Source of the DNA: Xanthoparmelia taractica
Taxonomy: Eukaryota; Ascomycota; Lecanoromycetes; Lecanorales; Parmeliaceae
Reading direction: 5' to 3'
Assembly (NCBI GenBank): GCA_033085395.1
Contig: JANQBS010000478.1
Location: 1 to 19,282, forward strand
Length of the DNA stretch: 19,282 bases
Part shown: one piece after another, positions 1 through 9,429 of the stretch
How the letters are laid out: each line of letters opens with the position of its first letter
Position numbering within the stretch: the first letter of the stretch is position 1
Notes under the pieces: generated by a model
What the model was told of the DNA's origin: nothing
What the model saw: the letters and a program-made list of their open reading frames with translations, nothing else
Database searches by the model: none
Translations under genes and position numbers: made by a program

Positions 1-76
1 GTTCCCCGCATGTGCGCATGCATCTGGAACAGGGGCTGGATCATGAGACACACTAACCCATAGTCCCACTATTCGA
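1..76 (+). repeat. 76-bp dispersed repeat, copy 1 (possible LTR end/leader)
   Basis: This block matches 15924-15999 over 76 bp without gaps. I count 8 differences: six transitions of the C/T or G/A kind and two transversions. Similarity stops sharply after the shared ACTATTCGA, so this is an element boundary or a shared internal block. It holds the near-palindrome GCATGTGCGCATGC and GC-rich segments that RIP has mostly spared. The window begins inside the repeat, so its left part is not visible. By analogy with copy 2, which follows LTR-like signals, it may be the end of an LTR or the leader next to it. That assignment is inference. Confidence 0.75.
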
Positions 77-263
77 TATAATTCTCTTTTTTAAAACTCT
101 TATAATATTAATAACTACGCCCTAGAACGAATTGATAGATAGAACGTGATTATTATATATTTATCGTTCGAAGTAACGAGCAATACTTTCTACTATTATC
201 GTGACGAGTTATATTCGCTTTATCTTTTTCTTAATTATATTTAATCTAATAATTAATATTAGA

Positions 264-1190
264 GGTGAAGCTTTAAGCGTGGAGAACGATATTCGACTAG
301 GTAATATAATAATTAGTAAACTCGCCGAGACGTCTGATGGAGTAATTTAGTATAACTTTGAGAAAATCGTTTAAGAAGAATAATTCGTGCGAATAGAGTC
401 GCTAAATCGATCGTTTAATGTGCTATTTAACGCTATAAGTAATTTACGTATTAGACATATAATAAAGAAGACGGAACTTTCAAGACATCTATTATAAATG
501 CTATTAAAATATTCAAAGCTATAAAAGACTAATATATATTAGGGCGTATAGTAGGATCACTTATTTAAGATAGATTATAATCATCGAGCCGGTTAAGCGA
601 CGTGCGCTAATCGTGAAATTAATCGACTAATCACTCGATCTAATTAAGAAGATGAAATTCTCACAATTTATTATAAGTTAATAGCGTTAGGGAATTAAGT
701 AATAAGGGACGGAGCAACGCGAGAAAGACAACGCAAAGAGCTTAACGCGCTATGCTTTGAGATAAAGATAACTGATTTCATGAACAATTTTCTCTATCTA
801 GTAATTCGAGGAATAAGAACGAGTGAGTAGACTCTATTGATCTTTGCTACGTAGACGTATAGAAGAAGTAGATTAGAATATAAAGTTCTTAACGTAAGAG
901 AATAAGAGATTGGCGAGAATATTGAACTCCTTTTCGTTATAGTCAACGAATAAATATTATATTATAGATTATATATAGCTAATCTTCATATAATTGCATT
1001 AATAGAGTCTCTCTTCTCCGTGTTATTTGAAAGAGATATTAATTTTATTAATCGAAAATATATCTTCGCTTAGATTAAGCGATAGCTTTATATATATTAT
1101 CGCGCCTTAATATATAAATTAGAAGAAGTTAAGTATACTTTCTCTCTCACAGACCCTTATAGATATTAATATAAGTGTTAGGAAATCTCA
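264..1190 (+). pseudogene. Unidentified frame-coherent gene relic A
   Basis: One plus frame starting at GGT 264 keeps long protein-like runs, broken mostly by TAA/TAG stops that could be former Gln or Trp codons. The best run, about 43 codons near 690-820 (upstream of a TAG at about 829), contains RDGATRERQRKELNAL followed by an aromatic/aliphatic stretch. The stop density, roughly 17 in 300 codons, is lower than expected for random sequence this rich in TA, but it is not compelling on its own. I see no catalytic motif and do not recognise the family. It could be part of the same gene or element as relics B and C further right, in which case introns or frameshifts separate them. Confidence 0.33.
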
Positions 1191-1562
1191 GATCGCCATC
1201 GAATACGCTTATCGATTTTAGTAATCTTAATCGCGTTTTCACGAGGGCTATAATAATCTTTTTCTATTTATTCGAGATTATTAAATAATCGAAAGATAAC
1301 GAGAATCATTTAATATCTTCGATATCGACTATAATAAATTTCACTGCGTCTTAATGAGCTAGTCTAATAGTTATAGCATTATAAATAAGATAATTATACG
1401 TTATAACTTGTTTTTAAGATTAAAATCTAGCACGGTCGAATAATAGATAAGTAAGTTATCCTTCTCGATTCGAGTTAGTTTTATATTATTGTTCTTAATT
1501 TGATCTCTGAAAGACTCTAAGAAATTTCCGAAGTAATCGTTATCGTCTATCTTCTTCTTAAC

Positions 1563-2200
1563 GAGTTCATCGGATTACGATTTAATATAGTTCGGGTTTA
1601 TCTTTCGAAAGAAAGTCGCATTAAGCATAATTCGACTATCGACCGATGCCTTAATAGTCTCTCGCTTCTTTATATAAAATATCGTATCTTAATCGTAACG
1701 ATAATAAGCTCCGAGCAGGGAAATAAATTTTTAATCGTATTTAAGAAGCTCGACTTTAGCGCGGTCTTTATCCGAATAATACTAAAACGGAAAAGTCTTA
1801 AGTGTGCTAATACGCTTTTTTCCGCGAAATTTCACGATTGTAAGATTAATAAAAGCTTTCTTAAATACTTTACCGTCGTAATTTAAATAGCGACATTTTA
1901 TATTATAATATATCACTCTATAGTTAATCTTATTCTCTTTATTACTATTATATATCACGTATCGTGGCTTACTAGTATTAAAGCAAGTTATATAAATCCT
2001 CGAGTTCGGCTTGAAGAGCGCTTAAAGTAGATTGTAGATAATTTCTTTATTCTTCAAAAGCGAGAGAAGGCGCTAAGTTATAGACTCGTAGATTATTTTA
2101 ATAAAGTCGATTAAGAGATCTAGATGCTTAAGATATATAGAATCGTATATAGTATTAGTACTTGCGTTATTTCGATATAGCTTTAGCTCACTAAGGTAGT
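1563..2200 (+). pseudogene. Unidentified frame-coherent gene relic B
   Basis: The plus frame from GAG 1563 has only two stops in about the first 180 codons, which is striking in DNA where TAA and TAG are so common. The protein reads as a basic, Cys-containing region (for example KRKSLKCANTLFSAKFHDC near 1789-1845), then a hydrophobic stretch, then a charged helix-like run (RVRLEERLK, stop, IVDNFF) near 2000-2060. After about 2120 the stops become frequent. Every stop I read is TAA or TAG, as expected if they were Gln or Trp codons hit by RIP. No family is recognisable. A DNA-binding or transposon protein is conceivable, but nothing visible decides it. Confidence 0.4.
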
Positions 2201-2331
2201 TATATAATAGATTTTACTCGACCTAATTTCAACTTAGTAGTCGATTTAAATTTAATGAATTATGAGAATAAAGAGGATATTATATCGTTGACTTATTATC
2301 GTTTAAATTATTAGCACGAATATTTTATAGA

Positions 2332-3054
2332 ACGGTCCTCAAGATATCTCGCAACCCTTTGAATTTGATATTAATATAGTGCCTTAAAGTTATAATCTTC
2401 TTATCTGGGTTATCGTTATTAGAAGATACTTTAATAAATATCGATATACTTAATAACTCGCTAGCGAATAACAAATATATATTAATTTAGATCGTTTAAT
2501 CTATTGATAGAGTTTGACGACTTCGTGATCTTATATTTATACGCCTTTGTATCTCAGCTATAAGTAGATTGTTATTAGTAAGTATTAAAATTCAAGTAGA
2601 AACGTATTACACTTACATCTTATTTATCGTCTTAAATTCGAGCTTTAAGGCTCTAGGCGTAACCTATTACTCGTCGATTAATATATTTTTATTACTCACT
2701 AACTAATTAGCTTTTCTAGAGATTAATGAGGTCTAATTTGCTTAAGCGACTTTTAAGAGCCCGAGAAATTGCTGGATATATTTTATAATAAGAACTTAAT
2801 TAAATAAAAATAGTGTAGGACTGCTGAAAGAAGTCTCCAGCGATCGTGAAGAGATAGACGCCTTTAAAATAATAATATCTATTAACCTTATAATCTTGGC
2901 GATAGAATAATTTCTAATAACAAAGATCTTTAGAGCGATTAATATAAATATATTTGCGAGTATAAGGACTTTGCTCTAACTCGTAACGAATAAACAATAT
3001 CTAAGTAAATCTAAAGTAGAATACTTTATATTCGTGAGGAAAGCTCTATAAGCT
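2332..3054 (+). pseudogene. Unidentified frame-coherent gene relic C
   Basis: A different plus frame from relic B becomes the more open one from ACG 2332 and can be followed for about 240 codons with roughly eleven stops, mostly TAA/TAG. Runs without stops include the segment around 2520-2700 and the run GLLKEVSSDREEIDAF near 2817-2865. The change of frame between B and C could be a lost intron, an indel, or two separate genes. There are no conserved residues I can assign to a family. It is listed because the open frame is longer than chance suggests, not because a function is visible. Confidence 0.28.
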
Positions 3055-3848
3055 CGTCGATTTAAACTATAACGTAACGAATAATAAACTTCGAATTAAG
3101 GTGGGCAGCTGAAAACAGCTAAGAAGAATATCTATATATCTTTTCCCAGAGCTTAATAAGCTCTATTCTTCTACGCGCGTTAAACGTGTTCTATATAATC
3201 TCTCACCTCTTTAATAACGAAGATAATTTATTAAGAATACTATTTTATGCACAAATATAGAGAGGCTTAATTAATTATTTAGATATTCTTTTTATATAAG
3301 TGTAGGGAACGAAGAATTAAGAAGAATTATAATTAATTAATTAGATCCTTTTCGCCTCGATAGCGAAGAACTTACTAATTCTTATTATTCTTAAAAAGCT
3401 CTTTATTTCCGCACCACCCTTAAAGAGCTCTTTATTTTAATATTATCCCTTAAAGCTTTTATATCTCACATTATTATTTAAGAGCTTAATATCTCGCATT
3501 ATTGATAAAGAAGTTTATTATCTTACACTATTACGTTTTAAGTCGACTTCTAAAAATATTAGTTATCTCGATATCGGAGAATATTCGAAAGCTTAATAAA
3601 GTTAAGAATAATTACTAAAGTCACGGTGATTTCAATCTCGATATCAATAGCGTACTATAACAATTATCGCATTTGCAAGTATAGCTTTCAAGAAGCGAAG
3701 TATTCTCACATATCTTCAACTTTCTCTCTTCTTATTTCTTCCCGCCCTTTATCCCCCCTATATTAAACTCGCCCTTTATTTATTATTTCTCGAATTCGTA
3801 TAAATAAGACTAAGCCAGCCCTAATAGATTAATTCGCCTAAGTAATTA
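3055..3848. other. Stretch without recognisable gene
   Basis: This is AT-rich, RIP-like sequence with many stops in all frames. A short motif resembling TTAAAGAGCTCTTTATT recurs near 3397-3435, and similar AAGAGCTT variants occur near 3445-3490. These may be remnants of a small degenerate tandem array of about 35-45 bp, but the copies are too eroded to define. A pyrimidine-rich run with C-tracts lies at 3718-3760, upstream of the ATG at 3849. It could be part of an old promoter or 5' leader. Confidence 0.4.
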
Positions 3849-4372
3849 ATGAACTTATAACACGAAGCGTCGACGTAGTAACCTAGCTATAAGATCGACC
3901 GTTCGGCTATTACGTCGCATTTATCTAATAATATTAATACGAAAGAACTCGAAAGAAAATATATAGATATAATAGAAATAAAGAAGACGAGGATCGCTAA
4001 GGTAATTAACGGCGATGATAATAATGCGACGTCCGCCTTTATGTTTACGACTTTAATAACGATATTTACTTTCTTCTTACCAAAGATAATTAAGCTTAAT
4101 CTCGTGCTCGGTGAATTAGATAACGTAGTTATTAAGAGAATAGATAAGTTAATAGTGCTGAGAGAAGGAGTAGCAGCAGTAGAACTATCGTCTAATAATG
4201 CGCCGAAAGAAGATATCGAGTTCTTAACGCATATATCGGCCTCGAAAGTAAAATAAGTTAAAAAGACACTAGAGTTATTATTATAAGTATCGCTATTATT
4301 ATTTTATAGTTAATTAGCGTTCACTTTAAGCGTGCTAGGCGAGTTATAAACGATAATCTAATTCGTTTTTAA
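3849..4372 (+). pseudogene. RIP-inactivated ORF with clear ATG, function unknown (Gag-like at best)
   Basis: From ATG 3849 a single frame runs to about 4370. The codons after ATG give MNL-stop-HEAST-stop-stop-PSYKIDRS, where each stop (TAA or TAG) is best explained as a former Gln. After these the frame is fully open from about 3879 to TAA 4254, including an uninterrupted piece from the internal ATG 4041 to 4256. Visible pieces are a charged segment (NTKELERKYIDIIEIKK), a region starting SAFMFTTLITIFTFFLPK, and KEDIEFLTHISASKVK before the stop. The Ser/Gln/Asn-rich start and later charged region would fit a retrotransposon Gag or a hypothetical fungal protein. I do not recognise a domain. Position is just upstream of the 92-bp repeats. 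Confidence 0.5.
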
Positions 4373-4860
4373 ACCGAAAGCTTCTTCGCAGACGATTTAT
4401 TTTTATTCGCCGTTAATATCGATATCGATTCAAAGATCGATACGAATAATATTGAGATATAGTTCTATACACTTCTCGCAGTAATTTATATATTAAAAGT
4501 ATTTCTAAAATAGAGAAATATAGATAATTTCGTAGAGAACGAAGTTGGAATTATTAAGAACGATAGCGAAAATTTTAGAGTTAATGTAGAATTTATTATC
4601 TAAAGAAGAAGATACTATTTAAAAAGAGAAAAAGAGATATAGCTTTAAAGAAGCGAGAAAGAAGAGTCGTCAAGACTTATTTTTAGCGATATTATTAGCG
4701 ATTTATTGAGTATTTAAATAGTCAAACGAGGTGATATTAGAGAGATTATCTAAAAAGCTATAAAATATGAACTCTACGTCTAAAGTAGTAGAGTAGATTG
4801 AGATAACGTTATAAAAAAGAAGAAATAAGAGTACCAAAGCGATAAGAAGAAGTAAAATCT
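4267..4860 (+). pseudogene. Probable downstream continuation of the 3849 relic in a shifted frame
   Basis: From about 4267 a second plus frame becomes the open one. It reads RARRVINDNLIRF, a stop, then SFFADDLFLFAVNIDIDSK near 4379-4435, and continues through acidic and basic helix-like stretches (VENEVGIIKNDSENFRVNVEF; RSEKEESSRLIF) to a Lys-rich end near 4860. Stops are TAG/TAA at positions consistent with Trp or Gln. It overlaps the end of the upstream frame, so it could be a frameshifted second ORF, an exon after a lost intron, or the same gene after an indel. No protease zinc knuckle or reverse transcriptase motif is visible, so retroelement origin remains unproven. Confidence 0.35.
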
Positions 4861-5202
4861 TATTGGAAGAATATAAAGAATATATATACTATGTGAGCAA
4901 AGAATAAATGACTAAAGTAAGTATTCTACGCGATAGGACGACTTCGAAACGAATAAGAGCAAAGAGAAAATAGGAAAATAGAATCACAAAGATTATTGAT
5001 AAGAGCAAGAAAAGACTATTAACAAAAGCTCCAAGCCCGTTAATGTTAGTGTCGTTAAAATAAGACTTATTATTAAGTGAGACTAATAGCCGTATACTAC
5101 TTAAGAATTCACATCTCGTTATATCATATCGAATCGAAATAATAAAAGCCACGTATGGGGTCGAATAAACTTATAGCCGTTAATAGCTCGTTCGAAATTA
5201 AA

Positions 5203-5294
5203 CTATTAAAACTATAGATAATGAATAATTTGTGACTACTGAAAAATCTAATTATATATAAGCGATAGGGCTAAGTAGTGTCAAATTCCAATAT
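5203..5294 (+). repeat. 92-bp direct repeat, copy 1
   Basis: This copy aligns gap-free with 5764-5855 over 92 bp. I count 11 differences and all are transitions (A/G or C/T), the pattern expected if RIP mutated two once-identical copies. Both contain a TATA-like TATATATAAGCGATAGGGCT and end in GTGTCAAATTCCAATAT. The copies are 561 bp apart in the same orientation. They could be the shared end of adjacent LTRs, a duplicated promoter region, or a tandem duplication. Confidence 0.85.
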
Positions 5295-5763
5295 TCTCTC
5301 TTAATACTTAGGTCTAATCACGTATAGTAGACCGTATACTCTTCGTATAGTCTCTTTACGTAGCTTTCTCTCGTTCTTAACTCTTAATTCTTAACTTATA
5401 GTCTTTTTAAAATCTTTTATCGCTTAATCGCTCGCTCGTAGATAAGGGAAAGAGTACTCGATTAATTACTTCCTTTAGTCACCTAGTCTTAGAGTCTATT
5501 ATCTAACTCCCTCTAATTCTCTAGTCTAAAGTTTATTATCTATTCGTCATATTTTAATAGTGTTCGTTACTATAGATATCGTTTCTTTATTTCCTTTTTC
5601 CTAGTTAACGCCCCGACACTTCACTCGATAATATATAGGACTTCCGTTGCCCGACTCGACGTGAGACTTTCGTTGCTTATCGCTATGAGACTTTCGTATA
5701 ACATTAACGCTTAGTGAGGGACTCGTTATAGTTACTGAAACTCGCGCAATCCGAGCTTATAAT
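5295..5763. other. Spacer between the two 92-bp repeats
   Basis: No protein-like frame is evident. The sequence is rich in TCT/CTC pyrimidine runs and has short internal near-repeats: GTGAGACTTTCGTTGC (about 5660-5675) and ATGAGACTTTCGTATA (about 5685-5700), preceded by GGACTTCCGTTGC near 5638. If the 92-bp repeats are element ends, this is either an LTR body or the inside of a small non-coding element. I cannot identify TG...CA ends with flanking target-site duplications. Confidence 0.4.
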
Positions 5764-5855
5764 CTATTGAAACTATGGGTGATGAATGATTTATAATTAC
5801 TAAAAAATCTAACTATATATAAGCGATAGGGCTGAGTAGTGTCAAATTCCAATAT
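5764..5855 (+). repeat. 92-bp direct repeat, copy 2
   Basis: This is the second copy of the repeat at 5203-5294. It is the less mutated one at most variable sites: it keeps G in GAAACTATGGGTGATG where copy 1 has A. It ends about 38 bp before the first readable codons of the HD-domain relic, so it sits where that gene's promoter or 5' region would be. Whether it belonged to the gene or to an inserted element cannot be told from one window. Confidence 0.85.
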
Positions 5856-5892
5856 AAACGCATTTCGTTCGTTTCTTTCAATATTCTTAGGT

Positions 5893-6519
5893 ATTATAAA
5901 ATTAGTTCACTTTAAATTAGAAGGATTATCACTCTCCTTCCTATATTTAATAAAGGTTCTTAAGTATTTACCACGAACTAAGTAATTAAGAATAATTAAG
6001 AACTCTAAGAGTATAGCTACTTACATGTATCGATTATCACTTCTAACTTTTTTCGCCTCGATTCGTTTAATATTTCTATCAACGTTATATTCGTTAACGG
6101 GTAATAGAATAATTTAAATATCGATAGATGTATATTTCTAGCACTATGCCATGATATGATAGAATTAGTTACCGGAGACATCTCGATATATGCTAATATT
6201 GCTAAAGATAAGTAAGTTTCCTCAAGATTGTTTAACACAGACTAATAAATTATTAAAGTATAAGTTTAAACTAAAAGACTTTGATATTCGATATATTTAG
6301 AGCTTATTAAATTCTATCAATCCAACCCTAGAAATAAAGATTAGAATTGCCTAGCTAGAGTATAAAGAAGGCGAGACCGCGAAATCTCGATTTATACGTG
6401 ATATAAATAAGTTTGAGTGCATAATATAGATATATAAATATAAGCAAAGAATATTTAAGAAGGAGAATCTTAAAGAATTCTAGAGGCTGTTATTTAAAAT
6501 CAAATCATAGTCCCACTAA
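5893..6519 (+). pseudogene. RIP-inactivated HD-domain nucleotidase gene (HDDC2/YfbR-like)
   Basis: Members of this HD family are metal-dependent 5'-deoxynucleotidases that hydrolyse deoxynucleoside monophosphates. In order, I read VLKYLPRTK near 5956-5982, a TAA in place of the usual Trp, SKSIATYMYRLSLLT at 6004-6048 (the family's ESIxDHMYRMS segment, with the metal-binding His now Tyr), then NIDRCIFLALCHDM near 6114-6158. That holds the HD pair (HDMIE, where the family has HDMAE) and is followed by LVTGDI. After a 43-bp GTATAAG...TTTAG interval (6258-6300) that restores the frame comes LEYKEGETAKSRFIRDINKF (about 6355-6414), matching the family's LEYEEG and RDxDKxE motifs, then a short tail to TAA 6517. 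The join between the first two blocks is frame-shifted (intron or indel). Start codon not identified. The gene is broken by several TAA/TAG and one lost metal ligand. Confidence 0.85.
6258..6300 (+). other. Fossil spliceosomal intron in the HD-domain relic
   Basis: A GTATAAG donor and a TTTAG acceptor bracket 43 bp. Removing them joins IIK in frame to SLLNSINPTLEIK, the expected helix before the LEYKEG motif. The interval length is not a multiple of three, so without splicing the frame would be lost. The size is at the short end for ascomycete introns. An intron in this copy implies it arose by DNA-level duplication, not by retrotransposition of mRNA. Confidence 0.6.
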
Positions 6520-7869
6520 TAAGAAAGATATTAATACGATAATAATAATAAGGAATTTAAGTGAGAGAGGCGCTAAAAATATAAATACGCCGATATAGAC
6601 GACTGGAAATGTTAATGGGATTAGGAGTGATAACGGAAATATAATAGTTATAAATAATGCCGAGGGAGATAATGTTCGATTTGAAGGGTGGGTTACTAAA
6701 GGGTTTATATCGTACTATTATACTTCGTTTAGCGATATCGGGTCTATATCGAAATTATCGTTTATCTAACTAATTTCCGTCGTGAAAGATAGTTAGAAAG
6801 AGGGTCGTTAAAAAGCTAGAAATAAAAAAAAAAGTATTCGAGTATATTAAAGCTCATTAAAGCTTAGCGGAGTTTATATTATTATAAAAACCCCTTACGA
6901 GAGCCTAACTTCAGTAATATTCGCGATAGCGAGAAGATTAAAACTAATGAGAATCGATCTTCGCCTTCTCTAATGCTCTCGCAAAGCCGAAATAACCTCT
7001 CCTATAGCGAATAATCGGCAATTTAGCCGCCTAGAGTAGATTAGCTATCAAATGAATGTGATTCAACATACGCAGAAACTGCTAAATTTTCAATATATAA
7101 TTAATATAGAATTGATTTTTCATCACGTGGAGTTATTAGAACATATAAATCTTTGCTTTATATATAGTAAACTTTTTATTTCCCTAGACGCTCAATAGCG
7201 ATAAGATAATCAAATAAAGAAATTGAAAATTAAGGAAAGGCAATTATATAAGGCAGGGCATAATAAGTCATAGTCTTTCTTAATATATCTTCTAATAATA
7301 GCGGTATAAAAGAATCAATACGCGAGCGTTCGCGAAAAAGTAGGTGTAGATACTTACATTAAATATATGTAATAATTCTTGAGCTCGATGGCACGGTTCT
7401 TAGATTATATTTGATAAGTAATTAACGTTACTATAACGATAGGCGCCTATCAATTGGTGACGATAGTAATATATTCGTAGCTAATAAAATGCGACGCTAG
7501 CAATAGAGACCCTTTGACGTTTATAGAGAATTATAATTTCGAATTTATTCGTGAAAGAGAAGAGACACTCTTATAGATGTAAATCAAGGCGTTTAATATC
7601 TATTTAGGTAAATATAAAAGAATTAGTGCAGCGTGATCGGTTTAATTCCTTATGCGTCTCGTCGATTAATAAAATAATTAAATGAAAGAGAGACGATAAC
7701 TTTCTATTAAGAACGATATTTTAAAGATAAATAAATATGAATTAAAGACGTATACATTAGCCGTAGCAGTCTTATTAGGAATCGGGTTTTAGTATATTCG
7801 ATTTGAAGATTAATCGAGAATAATCGCTTTTCGAAAAATAACTTATCTTAGATATTCTCTACTACTCTT
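6520..7869. other. Stretch without recognisable gene
   Basis: There are stops in all frames and no protein-like run long enough to name. 6600-6720 is G-rich on the plus strand and keeps more TG than its surroundings, with an almost stop-free reading such as EGDNVRFEGWVTKGF near 6662-6706. It may be a weakly mutated remnant or the 3' flank of the HD-domain gene. 7440-7470 contains the palindrome AGGCGCCT. No terminator, tRNA or rRNA signature was seen. Confidence 0.4.
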
Positions 7870-8040
7870 ACTTCCGCATTTGCTCTTATCTTTGCTTTCT
7901 AGCGTTAATTATTTAAAGCGTTTCTAAATAATCTTATACTTTAATACGTTTCATCTTCTATTTTAGTAGTCTTATTACTACATTAACTTCTTATCTATTT
8001 ATCTTCTTTTCTATATAGTCTCTATAAGTTATAAACCACA

Positions 8041-8960
8041 GCGGTATTCGACCCCTACTATCTTAGAAATCTACTATTATATCGTCTCGACTCAATAGTA
8101 GTCGTATAATTATCAAATGCCCTGCCTCAGCCGCCTAAGATAGTGGTATTCAACCCTCGTTATCTCGAGAGTCTACTATCACATCGTCTCGCGTTAAAAA
8201 TAATTTTACTATTACCTCATGCCCGTTCATAACCGCCTTCATTAGCGATATTCGACTATCTTTATCTTAGGAATCTACTGCTATATTATCTCGACTTAGT
8301 AATAGTTTTACTATTATCTTATATTCTATCTCAATCGCTTAAGATAATAATATTCGATTATTATTATCTTAAGAGTCTACTACTATATTATCTCGCATTA
8401 AAAGTAGTCTTATTATTACCTCATGCCCGCTTATAATCACCTTCTAAAGCAATATTCGACCTCAAGAATCTCAAGAGTCTTCTATCACGTCGTCTCGACT
8501 TAATAGTAATCTTACTACTATTTTATATACTTTATTAGTAGTCAAAGATAGCGGCGTTCGAAGCTTATAATCTCGAGAGTCTATTATCACATTGTCTTCA
8601 CTTAATAATAGTCTTATTACTACCTTATATTTTTTATTAGCAATTAAAGATAGCGGCGTTCAATTCTTATTATCTCGAGAGTTTACTATTATATCGTTTC
8701 GACTTATTAGTAGTCTTATTACTATCTCATATCCTCTTCTAGCCGCCCGATATAGCGGTATTTAACCTTATATATCTCGAAAGTCTGCGCTCACATCGCC
8801 TTGACTTAATAGTAATCTCACTATAGCCTCATATCCTTTCAAAGCCGCCCTTAATAACAACGTAAGATAATAGATATTCAAAGAATTCAGCTCGACACCC
8901 TCCACGAGCAATCGTTATACTATCACTTCGTGTTCTTCGATAGAGATCTAAATCAATTAG
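8041..8960 (-). repeat. Ankyrin tandem array, 102-bp units (34 codons)
   Basis: Eight units lie head to tail at 8041, 8142, 8244, 8346, 8448, 8550, 8652 and 8754 (left ends), each 102 bp or within one base of it, plus a less regular first unit to about 8960. On the minus strand a unit reads, for example, AAEAGHLIIIRLLLSRDD then IIVDF and DSRGRIPL, or MNGHEVIVKLFLTRDDVIVD. This is the ankyrin consensus GHExVVxLLL...D.....DxxGRTPL. Periodicity is unbroken: RIP has changed bases but left no indels. The regular 34-codon spacing is one residue over the canonical 33 and is typical of fungal NACHT-ankyrin proteins. Confidence 0.93.
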
Positions 8961-9429
8961 AAATCTCGTAAAGTCGGCAATTTATAAAGAGTGTTCTTTT
9001 AGAATTCATAGTCGATAATAAGAGCTAAATTAGTTACTAGCGTATATTTCTACCATTCTTTAATAGCATACTAAAGAAAGCAGTGATCTTTGAGAAATTC
9101 GTTGATCAAGATATTCTTACGTAATTTCTTACTATTAACTCGATCGATTATCGCTATACCTTATTCGAATTCTTTTAGGCTTAGATATATTCAGTATATT
9201 CTAAAAATAAGAAGATTTGTTCTATTTAGAATAATATAATATTATAATAGATCGTCTTTCTCTTAAAGACGTGTACTTAGAAGATAGTCTTTGACGGATT
9301 AATAAACGAGGTTAACGATATAATTATCGATATCAAGGTAGATAAGAGACTCGCAGCATTTAAAATCATTTTTTATTTCGTTTAATAGTTCTTCTAGTGA
9401 CCTTATATTATTCTTTTATATTCTCGTGT

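Noticed and set aside
4889..5152. 87-codon minus-strand ORF rich in Leu/Phe/Ile (membrane-like)
   Set aside because: No start context, homologous motif or neighbour supports it. The hydrophobic look comes from reading A/G-rich plus-strand sequence backwards.
6017..6238. 73-codon minus-strand ORF
   Set aside because: It lies opposite the HD-domain relic. The plus strand carries MYRLSLLT and CHDMIELVTGDI, so this is a shadow.
8041..8860. Possible minisatellite or CRISPR-like array
   Set aside because: The units are 102 bp, translate as ankyrin repeats on the minus strand, and have no alternating constant repeat and variable spacer.
9300..9340. Possible YxDD-like reverse transcriptase motif from GATATAATTATCGATAT
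   Set aside because: It falls within the NLR relic, and no flanking RT blocks are readable on either strand.
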